Assembly: GCF_032854445.1 (NCBI RefSeq) | Contig: NC_088301.1 | Coordinates: 8,178,281-8,242,280, forward strand | Direction of reading: 5' to 3' | From: Liolophura sinensis | Taxonomy: Eukaryota > Mollusca > Polyplacophora > Chitonida > Chitonidae | Length of the DNA stretch: 64,000 nt | Shown: one piece after another, positions 10,206-21,950 of the stretch | Layout: every line of letters begins with the position of its first letter | How positions within the stretch are numbered: the first letter of the stretch is position 1 | The notes under the pieces: generated by a model | Databases searched by the model: none | Told to the model about the DNA's origin: nothing | The model's input: only the letters and a program-made list of their open reading frames with translations | Program-made: the position numbers and the translations under genes

Positions 10206-10925
10206 GTGACTGCTCTGTAACAAAATTTGAAAATGATTATTGCTATTGTCGACTTGGAACACCTCTTTACGGATCACGAGTGGTATACGAATGTACGACG
10301 TGACTGTTATATTATTCGGACAATATTACAGTGTGCGCTGTATACCCTTGGACGGTGAAAACGTTCTCAAACATGGTATGAGATGCGGGCTTAGTTTGTA
10401 TTTCTCACAGCCCGCCATGTCTTAATTTGTATACATTTTATACATCGTAATATACAACTGAGCATGGTGAAGTCAAGTGAGAAGAATTGAAGTGAAATCG
10501 TGTTGCTGACATGTTGACTTTTTATTTTAGTGACATTTATCTAACTTAGACTTAGAACAATAAAAATGCAACGTGTCAAGCAAATTGTGTGACCGGTCGG
10601 CATTGATATCGTGGTGTAGCAGACCTTGAAAAGTTTATTTTCTGGCCAACTTTTCTGAGGTCAATTTCAGTGTAACGGATTGGTCCAACTTATGTGCAAA
10701 TGTTTTATATTTAATATTTCATTGTAGGCGATGATACGACTGCTTCGAGCACGTGATATAAAGTTTATCTCTTTACTTAATGTAATTAATTATTTTTTGT
10801 ACTTATTAGCAGATTTATTCGCAAATTGTTTCATGCAGAAAGTGGTGAATTTAACCTTGGATTTATTTACAAACTTGTTTATTTGCAGATTCGTTTTTTT
10901 TATCCAGTAATTTATTCTTTTGCAG
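10206..10925. other. End of receptor 1 last intron
   Basis: AT-rich unique sequence after the minisatellite. It ends with the acceptor tttattcttttgcag at 10925. Confidence 0.6.
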
Positions 10926-11094
10926 ACCGTTCCGCCAGGCTTTGGCCAAGCGTTTGCCGGCTTGCTGCCGCATATCGTCTATGCTGCTAACCCCTAGTAG
11001 TGGTACGTCCTCCTCCGCAAGCGCACAGACCATCTCGTCAACAGACGGCGTCAAGAGCACAGAGATCAACGGGGGATCATCCAATCACATATAA
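10926..11094 (+). CDS. Receptor 1, terminal exon with helix 8 and C-terminal tail
   Basis: Follows a strong acceptor (ttattcttttgcag) and completes the glutamine codon left by the TM7 exon. It reads PFRQALAKRLPACCRISSML, then a serine/threonine-rich tail (SSGTSSSASAQTISSTDG), and stops with TAA at 11092-11094. FR-hydrophobic helix 8 followed by paired cysteines (likely palmitoylation) and a Ser/Thr-rich tail (kinase/arrestin sites) is standard for class A receptors. Position, phase and motif all fit. A spurious antisense frame covers the same bases. Confidence 0.88.
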
Positions 11095-12730
11095 ATTCAC
11101 AGATGACGTCACGAGAAATGACCATCCAGTAGGAAACAACATGTCTAGTCAATCACGAGCTCGAAACTTTTTATCAAATATTTTACAGTTACTCTTAGTG
11201 AAATTTGATAAACAGCAATGGTTTCTTGAAATTTTAGTGGCAAACAGTATTTACATCAGTATAATACCTGTAAACATCACTTGTTCTGTTCATAGGTGTT
11301 AGGTCATATTGCGACAGATTTTAACTACCTGATTAGACAATATCCAGAGCTTTGTTTATTTTATCTGAGTAATGGCAATTTAAAGTCTCACAACAGTTTA
11401 GGCAAAGTTACCACTCAGTAAACATTTCTCTGTTACATGACCTGATTGTGCGACATGGCGTCATAAACAAAACGGCGGAATCGCACACCCGCAATTTAAC
11501 CACATGACTGTACACACGATATAATCGCTTCTGATTCAGTAGCACAGACATGTGGTTGTCTGACATGAATGATTCGGCTTTAACGCCGCATTGATAGTAT
11601 CTCAGCCATATCTTGGCTACGTTGAGGTCATTCGGCCAACACATATAAACGACCTCTTCATGAGGGTCTCTGGGGGACTATCCAAGTGTAATATTACGAA
11701 CAACAAAAACAGATATAACCAGACGTCAGTTAACAGTAATAGTTAGTTTGCAGACAGTAGATTGTAGGTAAAGATCTCAGGAAATGGGTTCGCTCGTTGG
11801 AGGACTTGTTCGTAGTGATAAACATAACAGAAACGTGTTTATGTCGGCATCACTGCATGACGTCCTGATATTTAGTATCTTGGTCAATGACACTGTTCTT
11901 TGCATGTGAGTTTTTTCGTTGTCAGGTCTTGTACACATCGGCTATTTTGTCAATATAGGTTTATATGGGAAATTCTACAGCCAGTTCTGGAGCAGATAAA
12001 TTAGTGATATAAATGTAAACGAAATGAAGTGTAAGATGATATTGATTTAATAATAGTAAATACTCTAGTACGGTTTTGTTTGTTCACTGCTGTTATACAC
12101 AAGGGCACACAGTGTTATTCACTACTGTATTTTACTGTATATTGACTAACGTTATGTTCCATTATCGTGCTATTTACCTACTACTGTTATACTGTAGTAT
12201 CTTGATATTTGTTGAGTAATCCTATATTCCATTAACGTGCTATTCACTTACAACTGTTATACTCTTGTAGTCTGCCAGCAATCTACAGGTGGTTGTGTCC
12301 CCACCCCGCTCCTCCGGGCTCTGTCCCGTTACCTCCATCACAATTTTCGCGCTGGTATAAGTGAAATCATTTTCTTATGAGTGTTATATTCTAGGTATAC
12401 TCAACTGTCGCTTTCGTTTTTCACCAGTGTTATACCGTTATGTAACGAGTTATTTATTCACTAGTGTTATAGAATGGTGTTTGTTTGTAATGCTGTTTAA
12501 AGGAAACCAAATACATGTCATCCACATGGGCACTTCTTGATGAATATTTGCACCTTACAATATATTATACATAAAGAAAACGTAAGCAGCGAGACGATAA
12601 CGTTCCGTAGTTCCAAATGTATTAGGTGTATATATAATTAGTTAAATGCAGTTCACATACATATATAACAATCACGGTAGGTATTGGTACTAAGTGTGTA
12701 ACACCAACTGACCTAAATTATGACCTTTGC
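11095..12730. other. 3' flank of receptor 1, no gene seen
   Basis: Contains the 3' untranslated region of receptor 1. I could not place a convincing AATAAA signal. The rest is AT-rich intergenic sequence. Confidence 0.5.
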
Positions 12731-12900
12731 TGTTGGGTAAAGTGGTAAGTCAATATTTCCATTCCTATGTTGTTGGGTAAAGTGGTATGTCAATATTTCC
12801 ATTCCTATGTTGTTGGGTAAAGTGGTATGTCAATATTTCCATTCCTATGTTGTTGGGTAAAGTGGTATGTCAATATTTCCATTCCTATATTGTTGGTATA
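12731..12900. repeat. 40-bp tandem repeat, about 4.3 copies
   Basis: Copies start at 12731, 12771, 12811 and 12851 (tgttgggtaaagtggtatgt, then caatatttccattcctatgt), followed by a degraded partial copy. Near-identical copies indicate recent expansion. Confidence 0.95.
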
Positions 12901-13043
12901 AATGTGCAGTGGGTTCATAATGCATTATGTATACTACATGTAAAGCTGGTACTAAAGGCTGAGCAGCCCATTAGTATGCATGCATGAACATTGTGTCTTG
13001 TATTGGCGTATACCATTTATATAGGGTTCCATGCCTGTAGCCA

Positions 13044-13313
13044 GGGGCCTCCGTGGCTCAGTTGTTAGCGCGCTAGCACAGCGTAATGACCCAGGAGTCT
13101 CTCACCAATGCGGTCGCTGTGAGCTCAAGTCCAGCTCATGCTGGCTCCCTCTCCGGGAGGACGTGGAAAGGGTCTGTTAACAACCTTCGGATGGTCGTGG
13201 ATTTTACCCGGACTCTGCCCGGTTTCCACCCACTATAATGCTGACTGCCGTCGTATAAGTGAAATATTCTTGAGTACGGCGTAAAACACCAATCAAATAA
13301 ATAAATATATAGC
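13044..13313 (+). mobile_element. Full-length type 1 tRNA-derived SINE with target-site duplication
   Basis: The tRNA-like head is ggggcctccgtggctcagtt with B-box region gagctcaagtcc. The conserved body includes gctcatgctggct and the tail gcgtaaaacaccaatcaaat. It is flanked by a 13-bp target-site duplication (atgcctgtagcca at 13031-13043; atgcctgtggcca at 13314-13326, one mismatch), which defines the insertion edges. Confidence 0.95.
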
Positions 13314-13326
13314 ATGCCTGTGGCCA

Positions 13327-15165
13327 CTGGTCCAGGAAAATTTTCTATAGCAGACTTCAGTACACTAAAATAAATTCCAGACAGAAACTGGTATTATTTA
13401 AGCATCATTACTTAAAGCCCATTACTATAGCAGTTGTAGCATTTCAACTGTGTAGTTATTTATTACGGTTATTTAACATTTGGTTCTTTGTTTTATTAGA
13501 GTAGATGTAGACTGAAGTGACACTGAAGTCAGGGCTGTAGTAATATACCAGCCTGTTTGAAGACGGTTTAATATTAATGGACTTTTATGCCAAAAACAGG
13601 AATTATATCTCAAATTCTACCGCGTAATCTAAGATTTTATGGTTGTGTACAGTGGCCATAGTTAGCGCCTTATTGAAAATAAAACATTTTGAATTGTTAA
13701 TTATTGGACCTGTCCATTCAGGAGCAACTTTTTGTAAGCAGTTCACAGCAGCTGATTACAGTGTCGGCAAACCATCTTAGTACAGGCCTACTTCTGATGA
13801 ATCTTGCAAAGCCATTTTGTCTTACATTCTTAAAAATGTCGGCTGTTCATCAATTTTCCTTGAAAAAAAACAAAACAAAACAAAAACAAAAAAAACAAGT
13901 AATCTTCCATAGGCCAATGTCGTTATTTCGGCTTTGATATATTTATTTCTGTGAAAAAATTACCTGGGGTAATTCCATGCAGAACCATCAGATTGCTGGA
14001 AAACCTTTTCCCTTATGTGTGTAAAATAAACAAATTGTTTCAGTTGTGTACCGTGTGTTTGTAGACTGTTTGTAGAACACCATAACTTTGTAACCCTCTT
14101 CAATTTATGCCACTGACATCACTGGCGACTGGATCTCATATTTAACGTATGATAATCCAATCGGGGCCTCCCGCTCATCTAATGCATAAACCCGCCCAAC
14201 ACGCACGCCTACAAAACACATATACCAATATATTTGTTGTATGTATTGTTTGTTGATGTTGTAGACGGTTTTACCATTGTCATTGATCGTGGGGATATGT
14301 TTAAAACGCGCATGCGTCGCACGTTGTGACCACACATGGATTGTATACCCAAGTGGTGTCGTATCCAGCTCTCCAAGGTTTTGGCTGCAGCTTCTAATGA
14401 GGAGATTTGTCGGGAACCTAGCTTTAGGGCGACTGTTTTTTTCTGAATTCTGTTGGGTTTAGTAAACAATAAACCTTACCACCGTCCAACAAAAGGAATA
14501 TCGTAGAGTACGAATTAAGTAGAATCCCAGTCATAGAAAGAAAGAAAGATAGAAATGATATGATACCTATCGCATATCTAACTATCGTGTGGATGCACGC
14601 GATGCTGCGATTCCACCATATATATGCTTTGTGGCCTGTTTAATTTCATGTGAAAAAGTTATTGTTTGTCTGATACACCATATGCCTTTACGGAGTGTAA
14701 AAGAGAACACCCAGCAGAGCGCATGATTTAATCACGCAAGCATTTAGATGTTTACCTGTAGACGTCAATCTGTCATTGTTTCCAGCATGGACCCCCGCTC
14801 TCCACATTAACATGCCTTAAATTTGTATTTACATTCATTTAGATAAGGGCTCTTTATGTTAGACAGCAGATAAGGAAAAGGGCGACCACAGACAAGTTTT
14901 CCCCCCGGGCAGATTGGTGGGTAGATTAGGGATGGTCAGTTTCATTGGAGCGTGTACACTGGAGAGGGCCTGTTATCTGACGCAAATCGTGTTTGTTTAG
15001 CTGCGTCAAACATGCGAAGATTTTTTTATCTGGAGTTTTATCATCTGGAGGACCCGGGATAAACGACCAACATTAGGCAAACTACTGAGTGGCTTTTCCG
15101 CATGACGGTGTTGGTGTAAAACAAGAGCGTCGTCAAACACTGAAGCCTCAGGATCTTACGGCATC
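13327..15165. other. Intergenic, no gene seen
   Basis: AT-rich. A segment at 14344-14385 (acccaagtggtgtcgtatcc) resembles the 46-bp repeat at 18319-18410. Short open frames show no motif. Confidence 0.5.
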
Positions 15166-15408
15166 CGGGGCTCCGTGGCCGAGGTGGTTAGCACGCCAAC
15201 GCGAGGCATTGACCTAGGAGCCTCTCGCGAATGCGGTCGTTATGAGTTGAAGTCCAGCTCATGGTCGCCTCTGTAAGTCTGGCAGCAACCTGTGAATGGT
15301 CGTGGTATTTCCCTTTGTCCACTTTCCTCCCACCATAATGTTGGCCGCCGTCGTGTACGTGAAATATTCTTAGATACGGCACAAAAACACCAATGAACTA
15401 AATCAAAT
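15166..15408 (+). mobile_element. Type 1 SINE
   Basis: The tRNA-like head is ggggctccgtggccgaggtg, followed by the body and a tail gcacaaaaacaccaatgaac. More diverged than the copies at 13044 and 19101. Confidence 0.9.
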
Positions 15409-16575
15409 CTTACGATTTCCAGATCGTGCGATTGGTGGCTGTATGACCAAGATGTGACTAGTCACCAATGTTTGGCACCAACTCTCTATTTTTGGTCAAG
15501 CCTCATCACATAAGAGATCATGAATGTTCACATGAGCAAAATCAGGGTCAATAAGGTCGATGGTCGTGTTCAGAACGTCTGGCCAAATGCTTAATGGTCG
15601 CAAGTCACGCAGTCGCACGACGGATTTGTAGTGAAACTGAAAGTGCCATCTGATGATTGATGTGCCACTTGTCGTATGATTTCATTATCGATCGTATGAG
15701 CCGCGACGCTGAATCATACCGTAATTATCGCTATTCGCCACCACTACATTTGATGTTTTCCAGTCGTTAGCCACTGATCTAAGACCTCCCATCTTTTATG
15801 ATTTGCAATCGCAGGGCAGAAATTTTGTGTTAATGAGGACTCTGGCCAATAAGGTTGCTGGGTCAAATCGGCTCGTTCAGCTGCGACTTTACGTCAGGAG
15901 GGTTGTAAGGTACCTGACCAAGGGCGATGGTTTACTCTTTTCACTCCGCCTGTCTTCGACCACAAAAGTGTCCAATCAAATATCTCTACAGTCTCAATAT
16001 GAACAGCGTTCATGTGGCCATTTATTTGGTTTTACGTCCATTGAAGATTACCAGTACGGCGGAATTATTGTATCCATTTTTATACGGTCAATGTATCATA
16101 ATCCACCATGCACCTTTTGTGCATCTGCCTTCCGTTTTTAAATTGTTGTACGCACGACGAGCCGGAAGGCAAAAGGTCGACAGTGCTAGGCTACATCGAA
16201 CTTTCGTACCTGTAATTTTGGGTTCCGGTTTGTCACGTACACTGTGCAAAAGAGCGAGGTTTAGGGAAACACTTTGTGGTTTCGCAATGTCGTATGGCTT
16301 ATATATTTCTCTAAGAAGCAAAAGGACGAAAAAATTACGAAAGGACGAGGTGAAAGTACAATAGGGCGTAGTGGCAAAATCCGGTTGTTTTTCCTCGCAC
16401 TTTCGTTCTTTTGTTTCTCCCTTTCGTGGCCTTGTCTCACACTTTTGCCTAGTCCTTTCGTTGTTTTGACCTTTCGCATTCTTCTCTGGTCTAAATAATC
16501 AGTACAAAGGACGAAAGCTCGCATGGCCGCTATCGGCTCCCATATAGTTAAGTCTACCCAGCGATTGACTCGCCA
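15409..16575. other. Intergenic, no gene seen
   Basis: Overlapping open frames on both strands (15803-16635) encode no recognisable domain. Their polypyrimidine/purine bias near 16300-16480 explains their length. Confidence 0.4.
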
Positions 16576-16655
16576 TACCAATGATTTCCGCCGTCGTATA
16601 AGTGAAAAATTCTTGAATACAGCGTAAAACACCATTCAAATAAATAAATAAATAA
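16576..16655 (+). mobile_element. Truncated type 1 SINE tail
   Basis: Tail only: gccgtcgtataagtgaaaaa, then agcgtaaaacaccattcaaa and an ATAA run. Confidence 0.8.
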
Positions 16656-16926
16656 AGTAATAATTCGACTACACCATTATGTATCTTTTTATAAAAAGAA
16701 TGCATTTACTTAATTGGATCTAGATTACATCTTGTTCAGTGACATATCACCTACATATCCTAGGGCCTCCAATATTTACGTCTTAGTTTTGGGTGAAGGA
16801 AACGGGGATCACGCTAACGAACCTGGCTTCAAGGGTGTGTTCACACTCAACATTTGCGAATGAAGAAAACTTTTGTTCTTGGCGTTGGCAAGGGGAAAAT
16901 GACTATAAAAAATGGTTCGTCATATA

Positions 16927-17060
16927 TTATGCATTTATTTGAATGGCGTTTTACGACGTACTCAAGAACATTTTCTTATACGACTGTGGCCAACATTATG
17001 GAGATGAGGAAACCGTTCAGATCCCGGGGGAAACCCACTATTATCCGCAGGTTACTGGCG
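16927..17060 (-). mobile_element. Truncated type 1 SINE
   Basis: Minus-strand tail and part of the body (gaatggcgttttacgacgta; ggggaaacccactattatcc). The tRNA head is missing. Confidence 0.75.
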
Positions 17061-18318
17061 TCATTTCCGTTTTAGACATTAATTAATTAACCGCTGATAT
17101 TAAAAACTCATTTAAGTGGATGTGGGTTTTTTATTTATGGAAAAGCATCTAGAAACAACTGAACCACAGTCTAAAATCATTGGTTGAAATAAAATAATAA
17201 AGAACACAATAAGAAAAATTATTCCAACAATGATTTGGATAGATATGTAAGTGTATTTATTGCATGAAGCAAACTGGGTGGCAAGGGTAACAATGTGGGA
17301 GTAGTTTAGAATGTGTTCTATAATAAAGAACAATATGAAAGGTATAAATAATAAAGAGGTTTTAGGTTGGAAGGGTGCTGATTTTGACATTAAAAAATAA
17401 GGAAACAAATAATAATAATAATAATAGTAATAATTTTGAAATAATTTTTTAAAAGTTCAGAAAAATAGATTAACTCAAGTAGTGATATTACAACGCTAAA
17501 GCATTCCACTAGAAAGCAATCAGAGAGAGCAAACCCCCACTACAGCTAAATGTAAATACCTCCCACAAGATACAAAGAGACATTGTTCTCATCTGTGTCC
17601 TGTTTGACCATAATCCAATTCTGTATCACCGCCAAAATCCCATTTACTGATGCTTGGCGCATGGCTAAGGTGTAAACAAAAGTTCATTCACTTTTTGCTG
17701 GCGAAGAGCCAAACTATGCACAAAATTACATTTAAATCAGTCCATAACACGTCCTGTAAAGTGTTTGAGAAACAGATTTGCGGACAGACAAATTAACGCT
17801 TAAACATAACCTCCTGGGCGGAGGTAATAAAATAACAAATATAAGGAGTAAATAAGTGTTTTTGATAGGTTCAGAAAATGACATGCGTTAGATAACTCGT
17901 GTTATCTAGGCGTGCACTTCCTATATAATAACAACGTCATTAGTGATGTCCGACCATTTTGTTAAAAATATAACAGTTTTTGTGACCTCGCTCATGAACG
18001 ACGGCGTTTTGAGTAAATTATAGACTTCATCTTTAAGCGGTTTATTACTGGCCCAACATTGACAAAAAAGTTAAATGCACGTTAACAAAATGGTAGAAAA
18101 ATGTAATACAATAAGAACGTATATTTATTCCGATAATTTTCAGTTTCAGATGAAAAACCTTTACAGTTCACAAGAAAATGTTAAAGAAGTGCTCTTGTAG
18201 GGTTGTACAGCCGAGTACTACTAAATATATATGGAAGTCTGGCCGATGGCATCATGCGTATACAGCAGGTGCAGTTGAGTGGACGTGATTCTTGCTGTCA
18301 CCGGCGGATAACCGTAGT
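17061..18318. other. Intergenic, AT-rich, no gene seen
   Basis: Contains a short AAT run near 17408-17435. No supported coding segment. Confidence 0.5.
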
Positions 18319-18410
18319 ATACAGCCCCAAGTGGTGTCTAGCTGTTGCGAAAGGCTCTCAGGTTATACAGCCCCTAGTGGTGTCTAGCTATTGCGAAAGG
18401 TTCTCAGGTT
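18319..18410. repeat. 46-bp tandem duplication
   Basis: Two copies (from 18319 and 18365) of atacagccccaagtggtgtc followed by tagctgttgcgaaaggctctcaggtt, about 90 percent alike by eye. A related single copy occurs near 14344. Confidence 0.85.
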
Positions 18411-18958
18411 TCCGCCATCAGTGATCGCCATCATTGCGTATGATTCATTCCATCATGACGTTGGTCTGAATAATGAAAACGTCAGCCATAATGAAGATAA
18501 AGATAAAGTTTGCAGTAGAAATGTCAGTTAAACCAAAGCCGCCAGAACTGCAGTGTTAAGTTTACACATGTACTTACGTATCTTGTTCTCAGAGCTTGAA
18601 AAATAGATTTTAATCTTCATGAGCGTTGGACCAAGATTGGTTTTTGTGATTTTAACCACAGAGAGCACTCCATGAGTATAACATAAAGGTTTCTAAGAAG
18701 AAAAAAACACCAAAAAGCAAAACACAAGGAAACATTTACATAAGATGATTTCAATCCTGAAGACTCCAACACGAAGGCGGTATTGCCCGGTTAATTTCCG
18801 CTCTCCTAAACGGATCCAATGCCACTCCACCAATGGTGGGGTGGCCACTAGTGGTGATTAGATGATGGGAATATGTGCATCAAAACAGACATTTCTATAC
18901 CAGCTGTGTACCAAATCGTGTACCACGCTAGAGTATCAGTGGTCGATTACGAAAGACC

Positions 18959-19560
18959 ATCCTACAACCATCGTACAAGGATCGTGTCTCTGCTATCCGG
19001 CCAACCTACAACCCTCGTACAGGGATGGTGTCTACCTCTTCCAAATATCCTACAGGCATTGTGCACGGATAGCATCTACGTCATCCCATCATCCTATATC
19101 CGGGGGCCTCCATGGCTTAGTTGGTTAGCGCGCTAGCGCAGAGTTATGACCCAGGAGTCTCTCGCCAATGCGGTCGCTGTGAGTTCAAGTCCAGCTCATG
19201 CCGGCTTCAGCTCCGGCCGGACGTGGGAAGATCTGCCAGCAGCCTGCGGATGGTCGTGGGTTTCCCACGGGCTGTGCCCGGTTTCCACCCACCATAATAC
19301 TGGCCGCCGTCCTATAAGTGAGATATTCTTGGGTACTGCGTAAAATACCAATCAAATAAATAAATAAACAAATAAATCCTATATCTATCGTACAAGGATC
19401 GTGTATTTGCTATCCGGCCAACTCACAGCCCTTTTACAGGGATGATATATGCCTTTTTTGAGTATCCTACAACCATTTTGCACGGATAGCATCTGCGTCA
19501 TCCGACCATCCTATATCGTGTCTGTGTCATCCGGCCTACTGTGCATGGATCCTGCTTGGT
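18959..19560. repeat. Degenerate ~45-bp minisatellite interrupted by a SINE
   Basis: Units built on cctacaaccatcgtacaagg, with gctatccggccaa spacers and variants (accctcgtacagggatggtg; caggcattgtgcacggatag), run from 18959 to 19100. They resume from 19377 to about 19560. The SINE at 19101-19376 splits the array. Confidence 0.8.
19101..19376 (+). mobile_element. Full-length type 1 SINE inside a minisatellite
   Basis: The head is cgggggcctccatggcttag, with the complete body and a tail taaaataccaatcaaataaa plus an ATAA run. A 9-bp target-site duplication tcctatatc (19092-19100 and 19377-19385) marks precise edges. Confidence 0.95.
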
Positions 19561-21744
19561 CCAACAACTATGTGGTCATCATAGACTCATCCTGTTGCCA
19601 TACACCTTGTTTTAGGCTAATTAGTTTTGAGCAGTGTACGTACCATCTCCTAATTTCCCTATCTTGAGCATAAATATCATTTATAATTTGTAATAATAGA
19701 GCTTTGGTGAGCTTACCTATCTTACTTCTTCTGGTGTCCTGAATTTAAACAGCAGGTCATCATGTTCGGATTCTTCAGGATTGATAAGCTACAACACAAA
19801 ATAAATAAAAACACCCCGCTCCATCAAACGTTTATTATTTAATCAGAACACAAGATTTGTTTATTTCTTTTTTTTACACAATATTCTTGAAAATTCAACG
19901 ATGGAGGTTCGAATTCATGATCGAGTAATTCCCACATTTCGTAAATTCCTAACATGGGAAGAAAACATGAATAAAGTATATAAGTATCAGTCGAAGAGCC
20001 ATCAAAACTGCATTTAAAAATACGTTTGTTTTGTATTTCTCCAGATTTCTTTCACCTAATTAAATGCTGTTAAATACTTGGACTTCAGCGAGGCACCATG
20101 CTGATAATGTATATTGTCAATGACGTCACATGGATTTTTCTCTAATCTGATCTCAGATTCGCAATATCGTGCACAGTGGCACAATACAAGAGTAAAGTTC
20201 ACACGAATTTTATTCTGACCTCAACATTAAGGTGTAGAAAAATTAAGGACGTCATTGACGACTCATGTTATCAATTTGGTACATATAGTCTACAATCCAA
20301 ACATTATATAGTTTGCATTTAATTCAGTGAAAGAAATGGTAATTTATATATAATTTTACAGTGATCTTTCTCTTAATACCGTCTTTATTTCTTTGCTTTC
20401 TTTCTCTTTAACGGACACCGCAGTTCTCGACCCAATTGTAGAAGCCACTAAGTCATGTCAATTTCTTAGATCATGCGGTCAATAGACGTCCCAAAATAGG
20501 AGACAGTTATACGGTGGGTAGACTTTACAGAGAGGGCAAACTGCCTGTCCAAAATCTGATGGCGTCAGTCAATTTCCAGGTCCTATAACAGTATATTTCT
20601 CTTACTTTTTAAACTTCATCCATCATATCTGATCAAGCTCTTCGCCCATGAAGTCGAGTGTTTCATCCCAGCTGTAGACTTCCATGGGCAAGGCCTTACA
20701 TCAGTTGAACTGAGACAATCTAGAGCTATTGACCAATGATGGTCGAGCGTTGCATCCCAACTGTAGAGTGCCGTTGATCAGTTAGAGTCACCAGGCCTCG
20801 GGATCACAAAGCGATCTTAGGCTTAAGTGAAAATCGCAATCTTTAAACTTCGTAGGTTCCTTTACGTTATTTTGACTGAAATTTGTTTTACAGTAACTTA
20901 CCCAAAATTTACGCTATTGATCAATATTTTTACCTTGTTACCTAAGAAACAAGAAGTTTAAAGCGATTTGAAATTTTGACTTAAGTCTAAGACCGCTTCG
21001 TGATCCCGGGTCAAGGGCAACAAGAACGGTGGAAGTGATAGATGATCTGGAAAATGTTCTGTCTGAGAATGGTATTGATACTACCTCTTATGTGGGAGGC
21101 AAGCATCTAAACCATTCGAACTGCCGCTCAGATATTCAAATCATAATTAATAATGTGTTGTCATAAACAAGCAATGATGTCGAGCTTTAATGTCTTTTAA
21201 GGTCTGGCATTTTTATTTCAAATTCAAACTTTTAAATCGGACAATGTTTTCATGTGTCAGGTTTAATATTTACTGACAGTGCGTGGAACGGAGGTGAAAC
21301 CGGTTTGTGAATCCCTTTTGAAATAACACACACGTTTAGATCGGTGAGGCTTGACCGTTAATATGCTCTTATAAGCATGGTTACGTCAAAAAGATGAGTA
21401 AAACTTGTATAATGATACATATCGGCATTATGTGGTACGCCGCTCTCAAGATTATTTGACCTATAGAGTGCCGGCCACATTTACGGTACAAGCTCACAGA
21501 CCCTGAGTAAAAAAGTCTCCTGACGTAAAGCCTCAGTTAACCAACGAGAGTTGGGTTCGAACTCGCCATGTAATTGTAAGTTACAGTCGACCGCAGAAAT
21601 ATGCCATCAGGCAACTGGGCAAGAGGAGTCCTTTTGTTACTTTTGGATAAAAGTGATGGCCTTCACTCTGATAGATGTACAGCAAATAAAATGATTTGCA
21701 ACAAATTGCAGAAAAAATACATCATAAAGTTTATATTAACTCAC
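19561..21744. other. Intergenic, no gene seen
   Basis: AT-rich sequence. Two imperfect copies of tcgagtgtttcatcccagct-like text (20650 and 20745) hint at a short local duplication. Any continuation of the cysteine-rich gene at 21745-21950 (minus strand) should lie here, but I could not identify its next exon. Confidence 0.4.
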
Positions 21745-21950
21745 GTGCACCAGTCACCACAGAGAACGCCACTTAAGTCAGTCGGGGTACATTCGCAGTC
21801 TTCCCAGATTGCCCGCTCAGACGGATTCGAGAGAACTTGAACCGAGTTAGAGTTGCCCCCGCATATGGTAGGTGGTTTGATGCAACCAGATGCTCCGGCG
21901 AACAGGCATGCAACACATGTCATCATGACAACGGACCCCAACATGTTCAT
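21745..21950 (-). CDS. Probable exon of a small secreted cysteine-rich peptide
   Basis: On the minus strand the reading frame begins MNMLGSVVMMTCVACLFAGA. This is a typical signal peptide with a hydrophobic core and an Ala/Gly cleavage region (about residue 22). A short mature part follows with six cysteines at residues 23, 30, 52, 54, 64 and 68 (segments CIKPPTICGG, WEDCECTPT, GVLCGDWC). The ATG is preceded by an acceptor-like ctcctgcctacattag. The end runs into gtgagt, a strong splice donor, so more exons are likely at lower coordinates. If unspliced, it stops at once with TGA (69 residues). I do not recognise the family: a hormone, defence peptide or other secreted factor are all possible. 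The exon edges are accurate to about a base. Confidence 0.55.

Noticed and set aside
8861-10303. Open frames of 9-residue repeats on both strands
   Set aside because: They are translations of the 27-bp splice-donor minisatellite; both strands are open for the same trivial reason.
1355-11094. Naming a specific ligand for receptor 1 or 2
   Set aside because: Motifs support class A and a peptide-receptor-like character only; a phylogeny would be needed to go further.
13044-13120. Functional tRNA genes at SINE heads (also 15166, 19101, 28158, 40449)
   Set aside because: A- and B-boxes are present, but the acceptor and T stems do not pair and each is joined to a SINE body and tail.
15803-16635. 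Overlapping open frames on both strands as a gene
   Set aside because: Five mutually overlapping frames with no motif; explained by low stop density in a pyrimidine/purine-biased stretch.
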